From Bugula neritina (Eukaryota; Bryozoa; Gymnolaemata; Cheilostomatida; Bugulidae), in assembly GCA_964035545.1 (NCBI GenBank), contig OZ037767.1:9910207-9974206 (forward strand): 64,000 nucleotides of DNA, given 5' to 3'. The notes beneath the pieces are model-generated. The model was not told where the DNA came from. It did not search any database and was given only the letters and a program-made list of their open reading frames with translations. The translations under genes were made by a program, and so were the position numbers. Position 1 is the first letter of the stretch, and the number at the start of each line of letters is the position of its first letter. Below, in pieces: positions 23,937 to 35,590 of the stretch.

Positions 23937-24940
23937 CTACAATAATACCAAAGGAGATTAGTAGCCAAGCTACACATTTCTTGAAATTTCAGCTCAGCTT
24001 TATTCTTTGTTGACCTGTGAGGACAAACTACATCAAAGTCCTAAAAGTGTGGTCAATAATTACCATCAACTTGGCTTCTGAAGAGATTCAAACCATAAAA
24101 CTGAGGTTTTACTGAATTCAAAACTCCTTATTCACTATCAACTTAATAGACTTGTCAGATACCAATATAACATTACAGTTAACATAGACATAATAAACAA
24201 TATATTCACCGGATAATTGAGCGTCAAAATAAAATGTAGGCAGTTTTTTTATTTTGAGTACTAAACAGCTACACTTTTTAATTAAAATATTTTAGTGCTA
24301 CTAGTTGAAGTGAAATACCAGTATTTATGTTCAACATAAAGCTATGACCTTTGTTCAACTAGTTATAGTCTAATTACAACCTTTTCCAAACCATGAACTA
24401 TTAATTTCAATTTTAAATAGCACAGACTGCCTTTACAAACAAGCAACTTGCCTACATTAGTTAGCATTTAGGGTAACATTCGAAAGAACAGCAAAAACAG
24501 CAGCAAACCAAAGTACTTGCTAAAACATCTTTCTATCAGTTTAATTCAAACTCAACTGCATTGGAGAATCACAAAGTCATTGGCAGATCAACAGCTTCTA
24601 GTCAAAACTGGTTAGGTAATGCTCTAAATAACCCGCAGAAATTCTTGTATAACCATTAGGTTTACAGCACTATTATATTGCTACACGTTGTCAGCCAAAG
24701 GATTACTAACATAAAGGAAGGAATTGCTCTAAATCTTAGTTATAGCCAAGAAAACTGTTTGAAACAGCCATAATATTTTAAGGAATTCTTACTAAATGGG
24801 AATAAGCCATAATAAAACATTCCAGCAATTTTACTAATTAGTAACACAGCTGAATCACTATTTTAGTTTCCTAAACGCTGAAAAATCAATATGAATACAC
24901 ACGCATCCTTTTGACTAATAACTATTGGTGTGATGCCAAC

Positions 24941-25066
24941 TATGTTAGCTATGCTACACGTTAGCTTACATAGCTAGCTGTGTTAGCTATGCCACACGTT
25001 AGCTTACGTAGCTAGCTGTGTTAGCTATGCCACACGTTAGCTTACGTAGCTAGCTGTGTTAGCTAG
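24941..25066 (+). repeat. 38-bp minisatellite, about 3.3 copies
   Basis: The unit begins TGTTAGCTATGCCACACG, followed by TTAGCTTACGTAGCTAGCTG. It is tandem and nearly identical, and rich in the palindromes GTTAGCTA and TAGCTAGC. Confidence 0.9.
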
Positions 25067-25915
25067 CATGTAACTCTGGTGGCAGTGGCATTCAACATTC
25101 TTGATCACTAATAAAAAGTTGTGCACAATCTCAAAGAAAGGAGAATATTGTGGGGAAAATATAGAAAGTTGACAACAAAAAAGAGATGCATCAAGGGCTG
25201 AAGATGCACACAACATAATTATATAAACAGCTCAATCCATGATTTTCTACTTGGGAGAAAAGTCTAACGTGTTAAAACACCTGAGGATGCTCATTATGCA
25301 AGCATCACACCATGATTTGCATATTTATTGTACCATCAGCATAAATTTGTACCATAATTATATTTTTAGGTGAATAGATTCACTAATGGCAGTTATATAA
25401 TACTAATTGGTTATATGGGGAGAGGTTATGGGGACAGAAATCAGTAACTAACTACTATCTTAGAGATTCAGAATTTGTATAAGCACACAGGGAAGTAAAA
25501 TATGGTTGTATGCCTTACTTTTTCATTCTAACTTCTGGTATACTCATTAGTGAAATGCATTTTACCTGATGCAAACATAAATTTCTTTACCATCATAATT
25601 TTTTAATCAATTGCAATCAGTCAGACTAAACAAAAAACAAGAAGCAGGCAGTGGCTGTATATCCAACAGCCACTGAAGTATCTGTTAGAGGTGTGTACCA
25701 CCTGTTAATTGAATGTCATTATAAAGGCAGGCTTCACACATGTATTGAAAAAAATTCCTTGAAAGCAAAATGTGTTAGTGGAAGGCACAATGTAAGGTTA
25801 CAAATACCTGAAGTCCTGAATGATACATCCTATGGACATCTATGTATTCCTATATTTCAGAGTATATTTGAAGTATACAAAACCTAGCGTTGGGTAAAGC
25901 TTTCTAATGAATATA

Positions 25916-25943
25916 TAATAGTAGTAGTAGTAGTAGTAGTAGC
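25916..25943 (+). repeat. (TAG)n microsatellite
   Basis: Nine TAG triplets, ending in an AGC variant. Confidence 0.9.
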
Positions 25944-27289
25944 AGCGTACCTTAAAGCACACTCCACTATTACCAATCAAAGTTACTTTTATTAATTGTG
26001 GACTGCATAGACCTCAACCGTTCACAACACTAATAAGAACTAATGTCCCAGATGACTCGTTAGAATTTGGAATGGATTAAGATAAGATTAATAATTTATC
26101 GGATAATTTAGGATACATTTTACCAGAAGGCTTACGCCTAATAAATACTGACACTATGACAGGTAAGTAACTTAGAAGGCAATCTATATAATAAGGTATG
26201 CAGGCTTATCATGACAGCCTACAACAGGTGTTTAGTTTTGGAGTTTGAAATATAAATCTTAACTTATCTGAGAAATAAAGTTAACAGTTCAATTAGATGA
26301 AGGGCCAAACTTAAACTTAGAAACTCCAGCTAAAAACATCTACACGGAATAATTCAAACACCATCAAAATCAGGTGCTATCATACTAAGCATCTAGTGCA
26401 AAAAAGAGATATTATAATCAACAGCTTTTATCCAATTTTAAACGTGTTTCCATAGTTCTAATAATTCCAAGACAAGTCTTTAAGTCCAATAGTCAATGCA
26501 GTTAATATTATAGACCACCCAAGAGCTTTCAAAACTAATGAAAATTAGTCATAGGTATTACCAAAACTTATTTTCAAAGTTTGGATTTATAAATAAGTGT
26601 AAAAGCTAATAGTTGCATTAATTAAACCAAGATAGAATACTTACATTTAAAGTGACACTGACAGAAGCTCTTGGACAGCATCTGTATGGACACCAGTAGG
26701 AATGTTAGTATACTTCTAGTTGCAGGAAGCTAATTGTGAGTCATAGCTGTGCTAGTATAAGTTGTGAGCTGCAAAATGCCAGGTAAAAGTGCAAGTGAAT
26801 ATTCGAATAAACTGCAAACTTTTATAAAACATGCTCAAGATGTACAAATTACAAATTTGAGAACTTCGCAACTTTTACATGTAGCATAAGCATAAAATAC
26901 TTTATTAATAAAGTTGGCCAGAAATTTTATTATTCATTTACTCTTACTCACTCAAACAGCTTTACTGCCTTTGATAATGACACATTTACTTAAAAGTGAA
27001 CTACCCCGCATGACTATAAAATAGGTCATTACTTATTAGTATTACTGACTCAACTAGAACTTGACTGGAATATTTACCTGTGAGCCATGACATGAATGAG
27101 CAAGACTAAGTATTCTTAAATTTAATAAACTTCACAAGTTTAAATGTATTACTATTAGTATCTAAGTTTTATATTCTAAACTCAAACTTTTATTCAAAAC
27201 ACTACAGGTAAGCTAAAAGTCTAAAAGTAAATCTTAAACTAAAAGAAAGAAACTAAAGTGAACAACAATTCATTTTTACAAATGAACCA

Positions 27290-27960
27290 TAAGGATAACC
27301 GACCTCAACTTATAATCATAATGGTAATCATAATGACAATTGGTATAATTATGAAATTCAATGTAAATATCACAATCATATTTACAATCATAATGATAAT
27401 GATCATTTCAATCATAACAAAAAGCATAATTATAATGATACCTAAATAGTAAATAATGATAATTATCAACCATTATGCCTTATAATGATTATTAATTATC
27501 AATAACTAATAGGTATTAGTATAAAATTATTATCAAGTTCAACACTCACTGTCACACACATGAGGTGCTCTACTAACGTCATATGATGGTCAAGAGCGTT
27601 CTACCTCATCAGAGGTAATCAGAGGTAACAATATCACTTTAACAGTTTTAGGTTATGATAATTTAAATTATGATCATAATCATCATGATGATAATCACAA
27701 TCCTTAAAAAGTAATAATAATCATAGTGATAATGAAAATTAGCAAACATCAGTAATGACTAATGGCAATCAATATAAATACCAATATGAATATGATAAAG
27801 TTAAACTAATACTAATAGTCATAGTGATACTGGTGAGTTAAACTTAGTGACACTGACAGTGACACTGGCCGTGAGTCATAATCATAATGATAATGAGTGA
27901 TAATGATAATCAGTATCACAATGACAATGAATGAATAATTAAATTCAATGAACATCATTG
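27290..27960. repeat. degenerate ATAATGATAATCATAAT-type low-complexity region
   Basis: Several hundred bases dominated by interleaved ATAATG, ATAATC and TCATAA words, with no fixed period. No coding signal. Confidence 0.7.
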
Positions 27961-28427
27961 ATAGCTATATTAAGATTATTCGTATTTCTAATTCTAAATA
28001 AAGCTTGTAATTGTGGTATTCTAACCTAATGGCTATTTTCGTCACAATAAACTCATTAAAAAAGGAAAAGTATTGGCTTTAAGTTTAATGAAAAATCGAT
28101 AATATTGTAATACTCATAGTAATCGTGATCGTTCTACATACAGCGAATAATCCCATCTAAAGTGAAAGTATTGAATGTTTTATCGCATTTTGCGATAGCT
28201 TCCGATTAGGGATTTCCACTTGAAGGTTTTCCGACTCCACTTGAGAGTGGTCAACCTTTTACATAATTATTACTTATTTAGTTGCCATACTCTGCGTAAC
28301 TTTTATTCTAATCAAAGGTTATGTTATTATTATGATGAATACTTATAGTTATACCATAACTATAAGTCTAAAATGAAGAGTATGATGCATGGCCTATTCA
28401 GTTTCATTGCAAAATAAAAATTAGTCA

Positions 28428-28688
28428 GTACTACTACTACTACTACTACTAGTACTAGTAGTAGTACAGGTACTACGTCTACTAGTCTACTAAGTCTACT
28501 AGGTCTAGTACTACTAATACTACGTCTACTACTACTACTAGTAGTAGTACTAATACTAGTAGTAGTACTAATACTAGTAGTAGTACCAGTAGTAGTACTA
28601 CTACTAGTAGTAGTAGTACTAGTAGTGCTAGTGCCTAGTAGTAGTAGTAATACTACTACTAGAGTACTACTAGTAGTAGTAATACTAC
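28428..28688. repeat. (ACT)n/(AGT)n alternating trinucleotide block
   Basis: About 260 bp built almost only of ACT/CTA/TAC triplets that switch repeatedly to the complementary AGT/TAG/GTA triplets through ACTAGT junctions. Many nested self-complementary segments result. Ser/Thr/Val/Leu-rich open frames on both strands here are repeat artefacts. Confidence 0.9.
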
Positions 28689-29102
28689 TCACTACTCAGA
28701 GTCAGTATGGCTATTACCATGAGTATCACTATCAAATTCAGTATAAGTATGCTATCACTAGTAGTATCACCATGAATATTAGTCATAGTAATAGTCTTAC
28801 TATTATTATTATAATCATTTGCTGTTGAAATTTTGATATTCATTAATGAAAAAGCCTTTGACTTTGATATGATAGTGATAGCTCCATCTTTCTTCTACCA
28901 GTATCTGGGCTTGGGGGTTTTGGAGCTGGAAGTCAATCAAGACAAGTGACAGTGATATTCATAGTGATAGTAATTTGCGGAACTTTACTCTTGTTTACTA
29001 AAATTATTCATGTTCAAAAGCCTTAGAGTTCAAAAACAGATTTTTAATTTAATTTTTAGCATTTGTGGCATTTATAACAAACATTAGTTTAAGTTAAGAG
29101 CT

Positions 29103-29147
29103 CACACACGCACACACCTACACCCACACACACGCACACACGCACAA
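29103..29147 (+). repeat. (CA)n-rich tract
   Basis: Imperfect CA repeat with CG and CTA interruptions, upstream of the first coding exon of the oxidase gene. Confidence 0.85.
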
Positions 29148-29235
29148 AGATTACATACATGTATATACTTTGTTTACATTGGGATGTTGTCTGCAAATTC
29201 TCCATTCTGTTTCAGAAAGCAAGATAATAGAAGAC

Positions 29236-32200
29236 ATGAGCTCATCTTCTCAACTAGTATGTGTAAATGATTATGAAAAGAAAGCAATTAGCATATTGGA
29301 TGCCAATGCTCGAGGTTACTACCAGTCCGGGGCTGATGATGAGCAGACACTGCATGATAATGTTGCTGACTTCAAAAAGTATGTCATGGAATGCGCAGAA
29401 TTTCTGTCTTTGACGCATCACATTTACCTGTTAAATCACCTAAGTTATTTACTTTTGAGCTAATTTTTTGCTTTAGACTTCCCTAAATTACTTGCTTCCT
29501 TATTGGTCATGCTCTAACATGTGTTGCTCCTCCAAAGGTGGGAGCTAAGTTGACTAATAGACATTATGCATAATGCTGTAAATGTAGTGTTGAGATTCTC
29601 CAGTAGCCTCTATAGTGTAATGGTTAGCACACTGGCTCGCAAGGCGGGGGTCTGAGGTTCGATCCCTGGTGGTGACAGAAATTTTTACAGTAACTATTAT
29701 TGACCTATATTTCGTTATACTTTTGTAAGGTGGAGAATACGCCCAAAGATGATGGTAGATGTGTCGAGGGTGAATTTGCAGACCTCTCTCCTTGGAAGCA
29801 ATATTGCTTTTCCTATTTGTATAGCACCAACCGCCAGCCAGAAGCTTGCCCACCCACAAGGAGAAATTGCCAGTGCTCTTGGTACTCTATTTTTACTTTC
29901 AATGGCGCAAGTCTGAAATTCAGGACTAAAATACTTAATTACAAGTGTTGAAGGATGGTAACTGGAATATAAAGATGGAGCTAAACTATTTATCTATTAG
30001 CAATAATATATTTTATCTGAAACAATTTTACCTACACACTGCTATCTTAGACCAGGAGACACTTTAGCATGGTGCAGATATCGAGCCTTTTTGTTTCGTT
30101 AGGCTTTCCCTATTGGCTGTTATATTTAATAAGTGGAGTGAGGTGGTTGCACGTTCTAACTTCAATCCTAAAATATGGTTAACTCAGCAGCTGCGATTTT
30201 CATACTTTTTGTGGCCTCTCTGTGATTCACAAAGAAGTTGTTTGGCTAAACTGCAGTTTTGCAAATAGTTTTGTAATAATTTGCTTGTATATTTAACATT
30301 CATTTCAAAAACTTATATTATATGCTTGAACTTAAGCAAATAATATATACATACGTACATATGCACACACACACAATACACACACGCACAGGCACGCGCA
30401 CACACGCGCGCGCACGCACACACGCACACATACACACACACTCGCAAACACACGCACGCGCACACCTGCACACGCACACACATACACTATACAATGACTC
30501 ATATTAACTTGTTTTGTGTCTTAAAGTTATGCATTAAAGTTTGTTTCAGCTGCCAAAGCAATGGATACGTGTTTTGTGTTGAGTACTTTGGCAACTACAA
30601 GTGCTCATTCGTTGGCGGAGTCTGTACCAAACAGTCTGAAATGGTATCAGCTGTACATCACTAAGTAAGTGTGTTATTCAGTGACTCATCTGTTATAAGT
30701 ATGAGTGTTTAATCCAGTGACTCATCGGTTATAAGTGTAAATACAGTGCTCCCTCTATATCTCACGGTTTCTTTTCTCACAAAATTCTATAGGTAATGAA
30801 AAGGGCTTGGGCCCATGTTTTGTGGGTTATGTATGTGTGTATAGGAACAAAATGGCCGAATTTACTGGATCTGTGAGTTAAATCTGGTATTCTACTATGT
30901 CACCAATTAAGGTTTAGAGACCAGTAGCTTAGTGAGACACGGAGGGAGTACTGCATGTAATACCATGACTTATGTGTTGTAAGTGTAGTATATGAAGTTG
31001 TATATGTGGAATTTCGGTTAGTGTCGGTTGTTACTATGTTAACTTAAAATAAGTCGCCCGCCTCAGTTAAGATTTTGTGACTGGAATGTGAAAAAGTTTT
31101 ACTTGGTAATTGTTTTTATAAATTTCAAAAATTAGAGGCAAACTTAGGTGCATTGCTTATAAATTATTTATTTTCTTTTCAATTATATTCATTAAAAGTT
31201 TTTTGATAAAAATTTAAAATCTGATGACATGCCAAATAAAATATTATTCATTGCTTTGCTTTTTATGGTTAATTGAATTTTGAGTTTGCATGGGTTTTTG
31301 CTAAACATTTGACCAGCCAAACCAGTAAAGTAAATTAACATTTACATGCAGTCGGCCAATGTATTTGTGTTCTCGATGAAAAATAATATGTAAAGGACAA
31401 AATTATGTTTCTGTTCAATTTCCAATTGGTTTGTTATAGACCCAAAACATTTTTCTTTTTAGAAATCGTAGTATCGCTAAGGAGATGGTGAAACGAGCTG
31501 AAATGTATGGATATAAAGCGTTGGTTTTAACTGTAGACACCCCATTGCTAGGTACACGACGGGCTGATGTGAGAAACCGATATCGCCTACCTCCTCACTT
31601 GAGGTCTGTACCAGTCAGCCGAGTTCACTAACCATTCACTGTTTCTGATTGGTCTATTTCTGTCCGCCTTGTCTTGTCTTCTATACCAAAAGTGTAGGAT
31701 ATTTTTCATGTTTTGTTGTTTTAAATCTTTTTATTTTGAGCTTCAAGCATGTTGATTAATTCTAATCTCTTGTTTCTAAAATATTTTTCGAGTTTTAATT
31801 TTGTCATATAAGCACAACTAAGCGTTCACGTTTAGCCTTAACTCCATTTATAAAAAGTCAAATGTACTTTCTCGATACATAAAATTGTCCTCCTTTTTCC
31901 TAAATTTAAAATCTTAGGTTTAATACTACATCTTGTTGCCCAGTTTATACACGATGCACTTATTTCTGACAGTGGGCCTTTGTGGTAGTTGTCTTCTCTT
32001 GGTGCAGTAATTGTATCTGGATACTAAACGCACTTGGTCACCCTGCACAGCTGGTTGGCTACAGCTTGCTCTCAGATGTATTTAAAATATGCAAAATAAT
32101 TATTCAGCATTTTCAAAACACTGCTATTAACACCAACATTCGTTTCAACTCAATTCACAGAAGATATTCCCATGTCACACCACAAAAAACTCATACACGG

Positions 32201-34910
32201 ATTTATAGTCATCCTCCCTGTGAGAACCCCTGATGGAAGGGGATGTTTTAGAGGCTAAGGATTTTTTCTCTATTATGAAAAAAAAAACAATTGTGACTGG
32301 ATGCTCTTCCTAACACCGCCAATGACATCTACTGAGATTTAACCACTTACTTTATGTTTACTAAGTCAGTGTTCTAACCCCTATACTACAGCAGCTCACT
32401 ATGTCTTTGCCTCAATTTAATAAATAAATGTTTTTTAAATATTCAACAGATTTATTCAATCTGTTGCAGAATGGAAAATTTTGATGGAATTTCAGCTCTT
32501 TCAACCGAGCTGAACGCCAAGAAAAAAGGATCGGGATTAAGTATATTTACCCATGAATTCTTTGATCAATCTGTAACCTGGGCTGACATTGCATGGCTAA
32601 AGTCGATTACATCACTTCCTGTAGTAGTGAAAGGTGTTCTGACAGGTACTTATCACCTTCATCAACAGTTTGAATAATACTTTCAATACTACTGTTCATG
32701 ATTATCATCAGGTTTTACTTCCCCCTCCCCCGCAGTCTAAAACTGGAGTAGCATTTGCATATTACAATAAGAACCTGTTCTCTTAGAGTTGTGCTCTCTT
32801 AGCAAAATGCAGTAAAACTGGATTGCTCTAAATTTATATCTCATTTGTTTTCTGCATTGATTGTTGAGATTTTTTTCAGCGGTATTTCGAATAATATGCA
32901 TGGAACTAATCTTTATTCATCTTTATATTTTATCAGAATTAAAAGTATTGAATTTACAGGAGTTGTGTCTATACTAAAAAAATATTTTTTTAAATATATT
33001 TTATGCTTTGAAAGGCTAAAATTCTACCTGAGTTTAAAATCTGGTAGCACTGCTCCGCATTGGGCTAGCTTGAGCTCAACTGTTGTACTGTTATTCAAGT
33101 ACAATAAGTGAAATCCAGGGTTGTCTACTTTAACTTTGACACAATTTGGAGTTATCTACTTTAAAAAATACGCAACTCCCACTCATAGTAGACTGTGGAT
33201 TCTAATGACATGTTTATTCATTTTATAAAATTGTCTGTTGATTTGATATTAATGAGGTTTGCTATTTAAATTTTGAAATTATATCTAGTTTGTTTTTGCG
33301 ATATGGATATTATTAATTATTTAATACTCTATAGCTGAAGATGCAGAACAAGCTATTTCTGCCGGAGTGGCTGCAATTATAGTATCTAACCATGGAGCAA
33401 GGCAGTTGGATGGTGTATCCTCAACTGTGAGTATCTATCTTTTCATGAGGTCTATGTATACATGTATCTATACTGTACTACAGATATTAGATACCACCCG
33501 TAGATTCTGGGAACTGAAGATTGTAGTTTTATTTGTGTAAAAGTTTATATAAATGGATAAGTTCTTATTATTCTCCAGTTTTTGTGACAAGTTTATTTTA
33601 CATCTAGACTAAATAGAGAACACCTATATGTCATAAATTACATTGTTGGCACAGTGATATAAGTGGATATTGAGCTAGTCTACTATGTTGAATTATTTTC
33701 AAGTTAACTAAATCTTTATTTATTGTCTATTATATAACTTTTAGATAATGGCTCTATCGGAAGTAGTTAGGCAAGTTGGTGGCAGGGTAGAGGTTTATGT
33801 TGATGGTGGAGTTCGCACTGGAACAGACATTCTAAAAGCATTAGCTCTGGGAGCAAGAGCAGTATTCTTAGGTCGTCCTGTTTTGTATGCATTGGCAGTA
33901 TCAGTGAGTATATATATTATGTTACTATATTGCTACTTTGAAGTTTAAACATTTTTATTATTAAAGATATTGTATAAATGCATCTTACATCAGAAGCATT
34001 ATTGAAAAAAACTCAATAATATTTTCTCTAGATGTGTTACACTAACTTTTCTCCTGGCCTTTTAAACAAAACTGCTTTTGTTTAGTTTAATAAGGGTTTC
34101 TGTTTTGTTTACTAGAATCATAATTTCATAAAGATATTTTTCTGTACCTCTGGAAAATTATGTGAAATTCGCCCTGTAAACTTCAGGGCGAATTTCACAT
34201 ACACAGCTCTCATGCCATCATGTTTTGTAGGGCGAGCAAGGAGTGAGGGATATCCTAACTATGTTGGCAAAAGAATTGAAGCTTGCCATGCAGCTATCAG
34301 GTGAGCTTGGTGTTACATTGCAAAATCTCCGAGTTTTACAAGCATGAGTCATAGAAAGTTTCATATAAAAATGGCAGCAGAATTGGATTCAGACTAATGA
34401 TTTCATGAGTCCAACTCAAACCATTTAAAAGGCAGTGGTAACTTCTCACTGGTAATTTTACCATTTGATACACTCTACTTCATCGAAAAAACTATAGTAA
34501 AGTATTTTTCTCTATTTTTATTTTAGGCACATTGATTTCAACTGACATTCATTGTAGTGTAATGGAGTTTATTTTTCAATTTGAAAAATGTGTAACTTGT
34601 AATTCAAGTGTGTTGGAAGGGTTTAAGTTCATTATTATGTGAAAAAAATTCTACTTCAAAAAGCAAAGTAAATTGATATGTGATAGATTACTATCACTTG
34701 CAGTACAGGCATGTTTTTCAAGATGTAATACATTTAGATTTAGCTTATGATTTGCCAGTGCTAACTTTATTTATCAATTTTAATGTTTTGAGTTATATAT
34801 TTGTCATGCAGATTATTGGAGTATCAGTTTGGCTATTTTTAGGTCAGACGGATGTAAATGATCTATCAAAAGACTTGGTTGTTCATGAATCACAGATTGC
34901 AAGGCTGTAA
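29236..34910 (+). CDS. HAO: (S)-2-hydroxyacid oxidase (glycolate oxidase family), peroxisomal
   Basis: FMN enzyme oxidising 2-hydroxyacids to 2-oxoacids with release of H2O2. Exons: 29236-29378, 29730-29881, 30550-30664, 31463-31603, 32470-32645, 33335-33426, 33745-33903, 34231-34300, 34843-34910. All are GT-AG with matching phases; 371 aa against 370 in human HAO1. Motifs: VNDYEKKA and YYQSGADDE (N-terminus), [31 protein letters not shown] (FMN site), WYQLYIT (active-site Tyr), [18 protein letters not shown] (Asp and Arg), VVVKGVL (Lys), [10 protein letters not shown] (catalytic His and substrate Arg), [18 protein letters not shown] and VFLGRP (phosphate binding). It ends in ARL, an accepted type 1 peroxisomal targeting signal. 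The Trp of the glycolate oxidase SSWATSS segment is Leu here (STLATTS), so substrate preference may differ. Confidence 0.95.
29600..29700 (+). mobile_element. tRNA-derived SINE head (family 2) in oxidase intron 1
   Basis: The A box TAGTGTAATGG and B box GGTTCGATCCC are correctly spaced, with a D arm that pairs (GTGT..GCAC). The anticodon and T stems have mismatches and the acceptor arm does not close, so this is a pol III-type SINE head rather than a working tRNA gene. A related minus-strand copy is at about 50020-50135. Confidence 0.7.
30355..30487 (+). repeat. (CA)n/(CG)n alternating purine-pyrimidine tract in oxidase intron 2
   Basis: About 130 bp of CA with embedded CGCGCG and GCGCAC, a sequence type prone to left-handed DNA. 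Confidence 0.9.
32208..32400 (-). mobile_element. tRNA-derived SINE (family 1), minus orientation, in oxidase intron 4
   Basis: On the minus strand: head with TAGTATAGGGGTTAGAACAC, then GGTGTTAGGAAGAGCATCCA, then a tail related to CATCAGGGGTTCTCACAGGG. It shares the core with the other five copies. Confidence 0.8.
34160..34200. repeat. perfect 17-bp stem hairpin in oxidase intron 7
   Basis: ATGTGAAATTCGCCCTG at 34160-34176 and its exact inverse at 34184-34200, with a 7-base loop. The next exon begins 30 bases later. Confidence 0.9.
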
Positions 34911-34913
34911 TAA

Positions 34914-34919
34914 AATAAA
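34914..34919 (+). terminator. polyadenylation signal of hydroxyacid oxidase gene
   Basis: AATAAA begins 4 bases after the TAA stop, giving a very short 3' UTR unless a later signal (for example near 34950) is used. Confidence 0.6.
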
Positions 34920-35590
34920 GACACAATCAAATTAACAAGCTTTTACAGCAAAATAAAATACTGAATATCATTCATGCCATGGCATGCTGTAGCCATGCTA
35001 AATATAATTTTATTGCTCGCATAATGATTATTTTGTTAGGTAAATTTTGTATACAGCTGGGTGCTAATTGTTTTCACTTTTTCCATTTTATTATTTGTAA
35101 TCATTATGCAAAGTGTAGTGACATTCGTAAATTTAAACGTTAATGAAAGGACAAGTAATAATAAAATTGAAATAATTTCATAATTTTTTAACATTTGTGT
35201 ACTAATAAAAATAACTGGCCAGTAATCTTTCAGACTATCAATATTTTTCAATTAAATTTATTTACATCAATAATATACCTACAATAAAATACAACATTAC
35301 AATCATATGCATATTGTTCAATTTTTACACAATACATAGAATTGATCATACAAAACATTTGAATCTAGGCAGCCTCTGGTAATTAGTGACAATGAAAAGA
35401 GTCTAAGCAAGTCACTTACTCTGTATTTGGTAAAATTATAATTCATTATATTGATAGGGCACCATCAATTATATTTATAAACAATATACTGTATATATAC
35501 ATGATGAGCGAATAAAAGCAATTTATACAATAAATAACAATGTGTCCCAATACAAAGGTACACCCATTGCAATAGCTAATTTACTTGTGA
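34920..35590. other. convergent intergenic gap between HAO and DUSP12
   Basis: About 0.67 kb holding the 3' UTRs of two converging genes. A TTTATT near 35256 could be the poly(A) signal of the minus-strand gene. No other feature seen. Confidence 0.5.

Larger units (their letters stand above)
23937..29235. other. divergent intergenic region between coronin and hydroxyacid oxidase
   Basis: 5.3 kb between two genes read outward. It must hold both promoters and 5' UTR exons, none of which I can place with confidence, apart from an acceptor-like TTTCAG just before 29216 that suggests a 5' UTR intron for the oxidase. The rest is AT-rich with minisatellite and microsatellite tracts, listed separately. 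No additional gene was recognised. Confidence 0.6.

Noticed and set aside
25651-25887. 78-residue plus-strand open frame in the coronin/HAO intergenic region
   Set aside because: No recognisable motif, no splice context, and a length expected by chance in this stretch.
28360-28692. Ser/Thr/Val-rich 110-residue protein
   Set aside because: Pure translation of the ACT/AGT repeat block.
29607-29675. A functional tRNA gene
   Set aside because: A and B boxes are present, but the acceptor stem does not pair and other stems have mismatches; it resembles a SINE head with a related copy at 50020.
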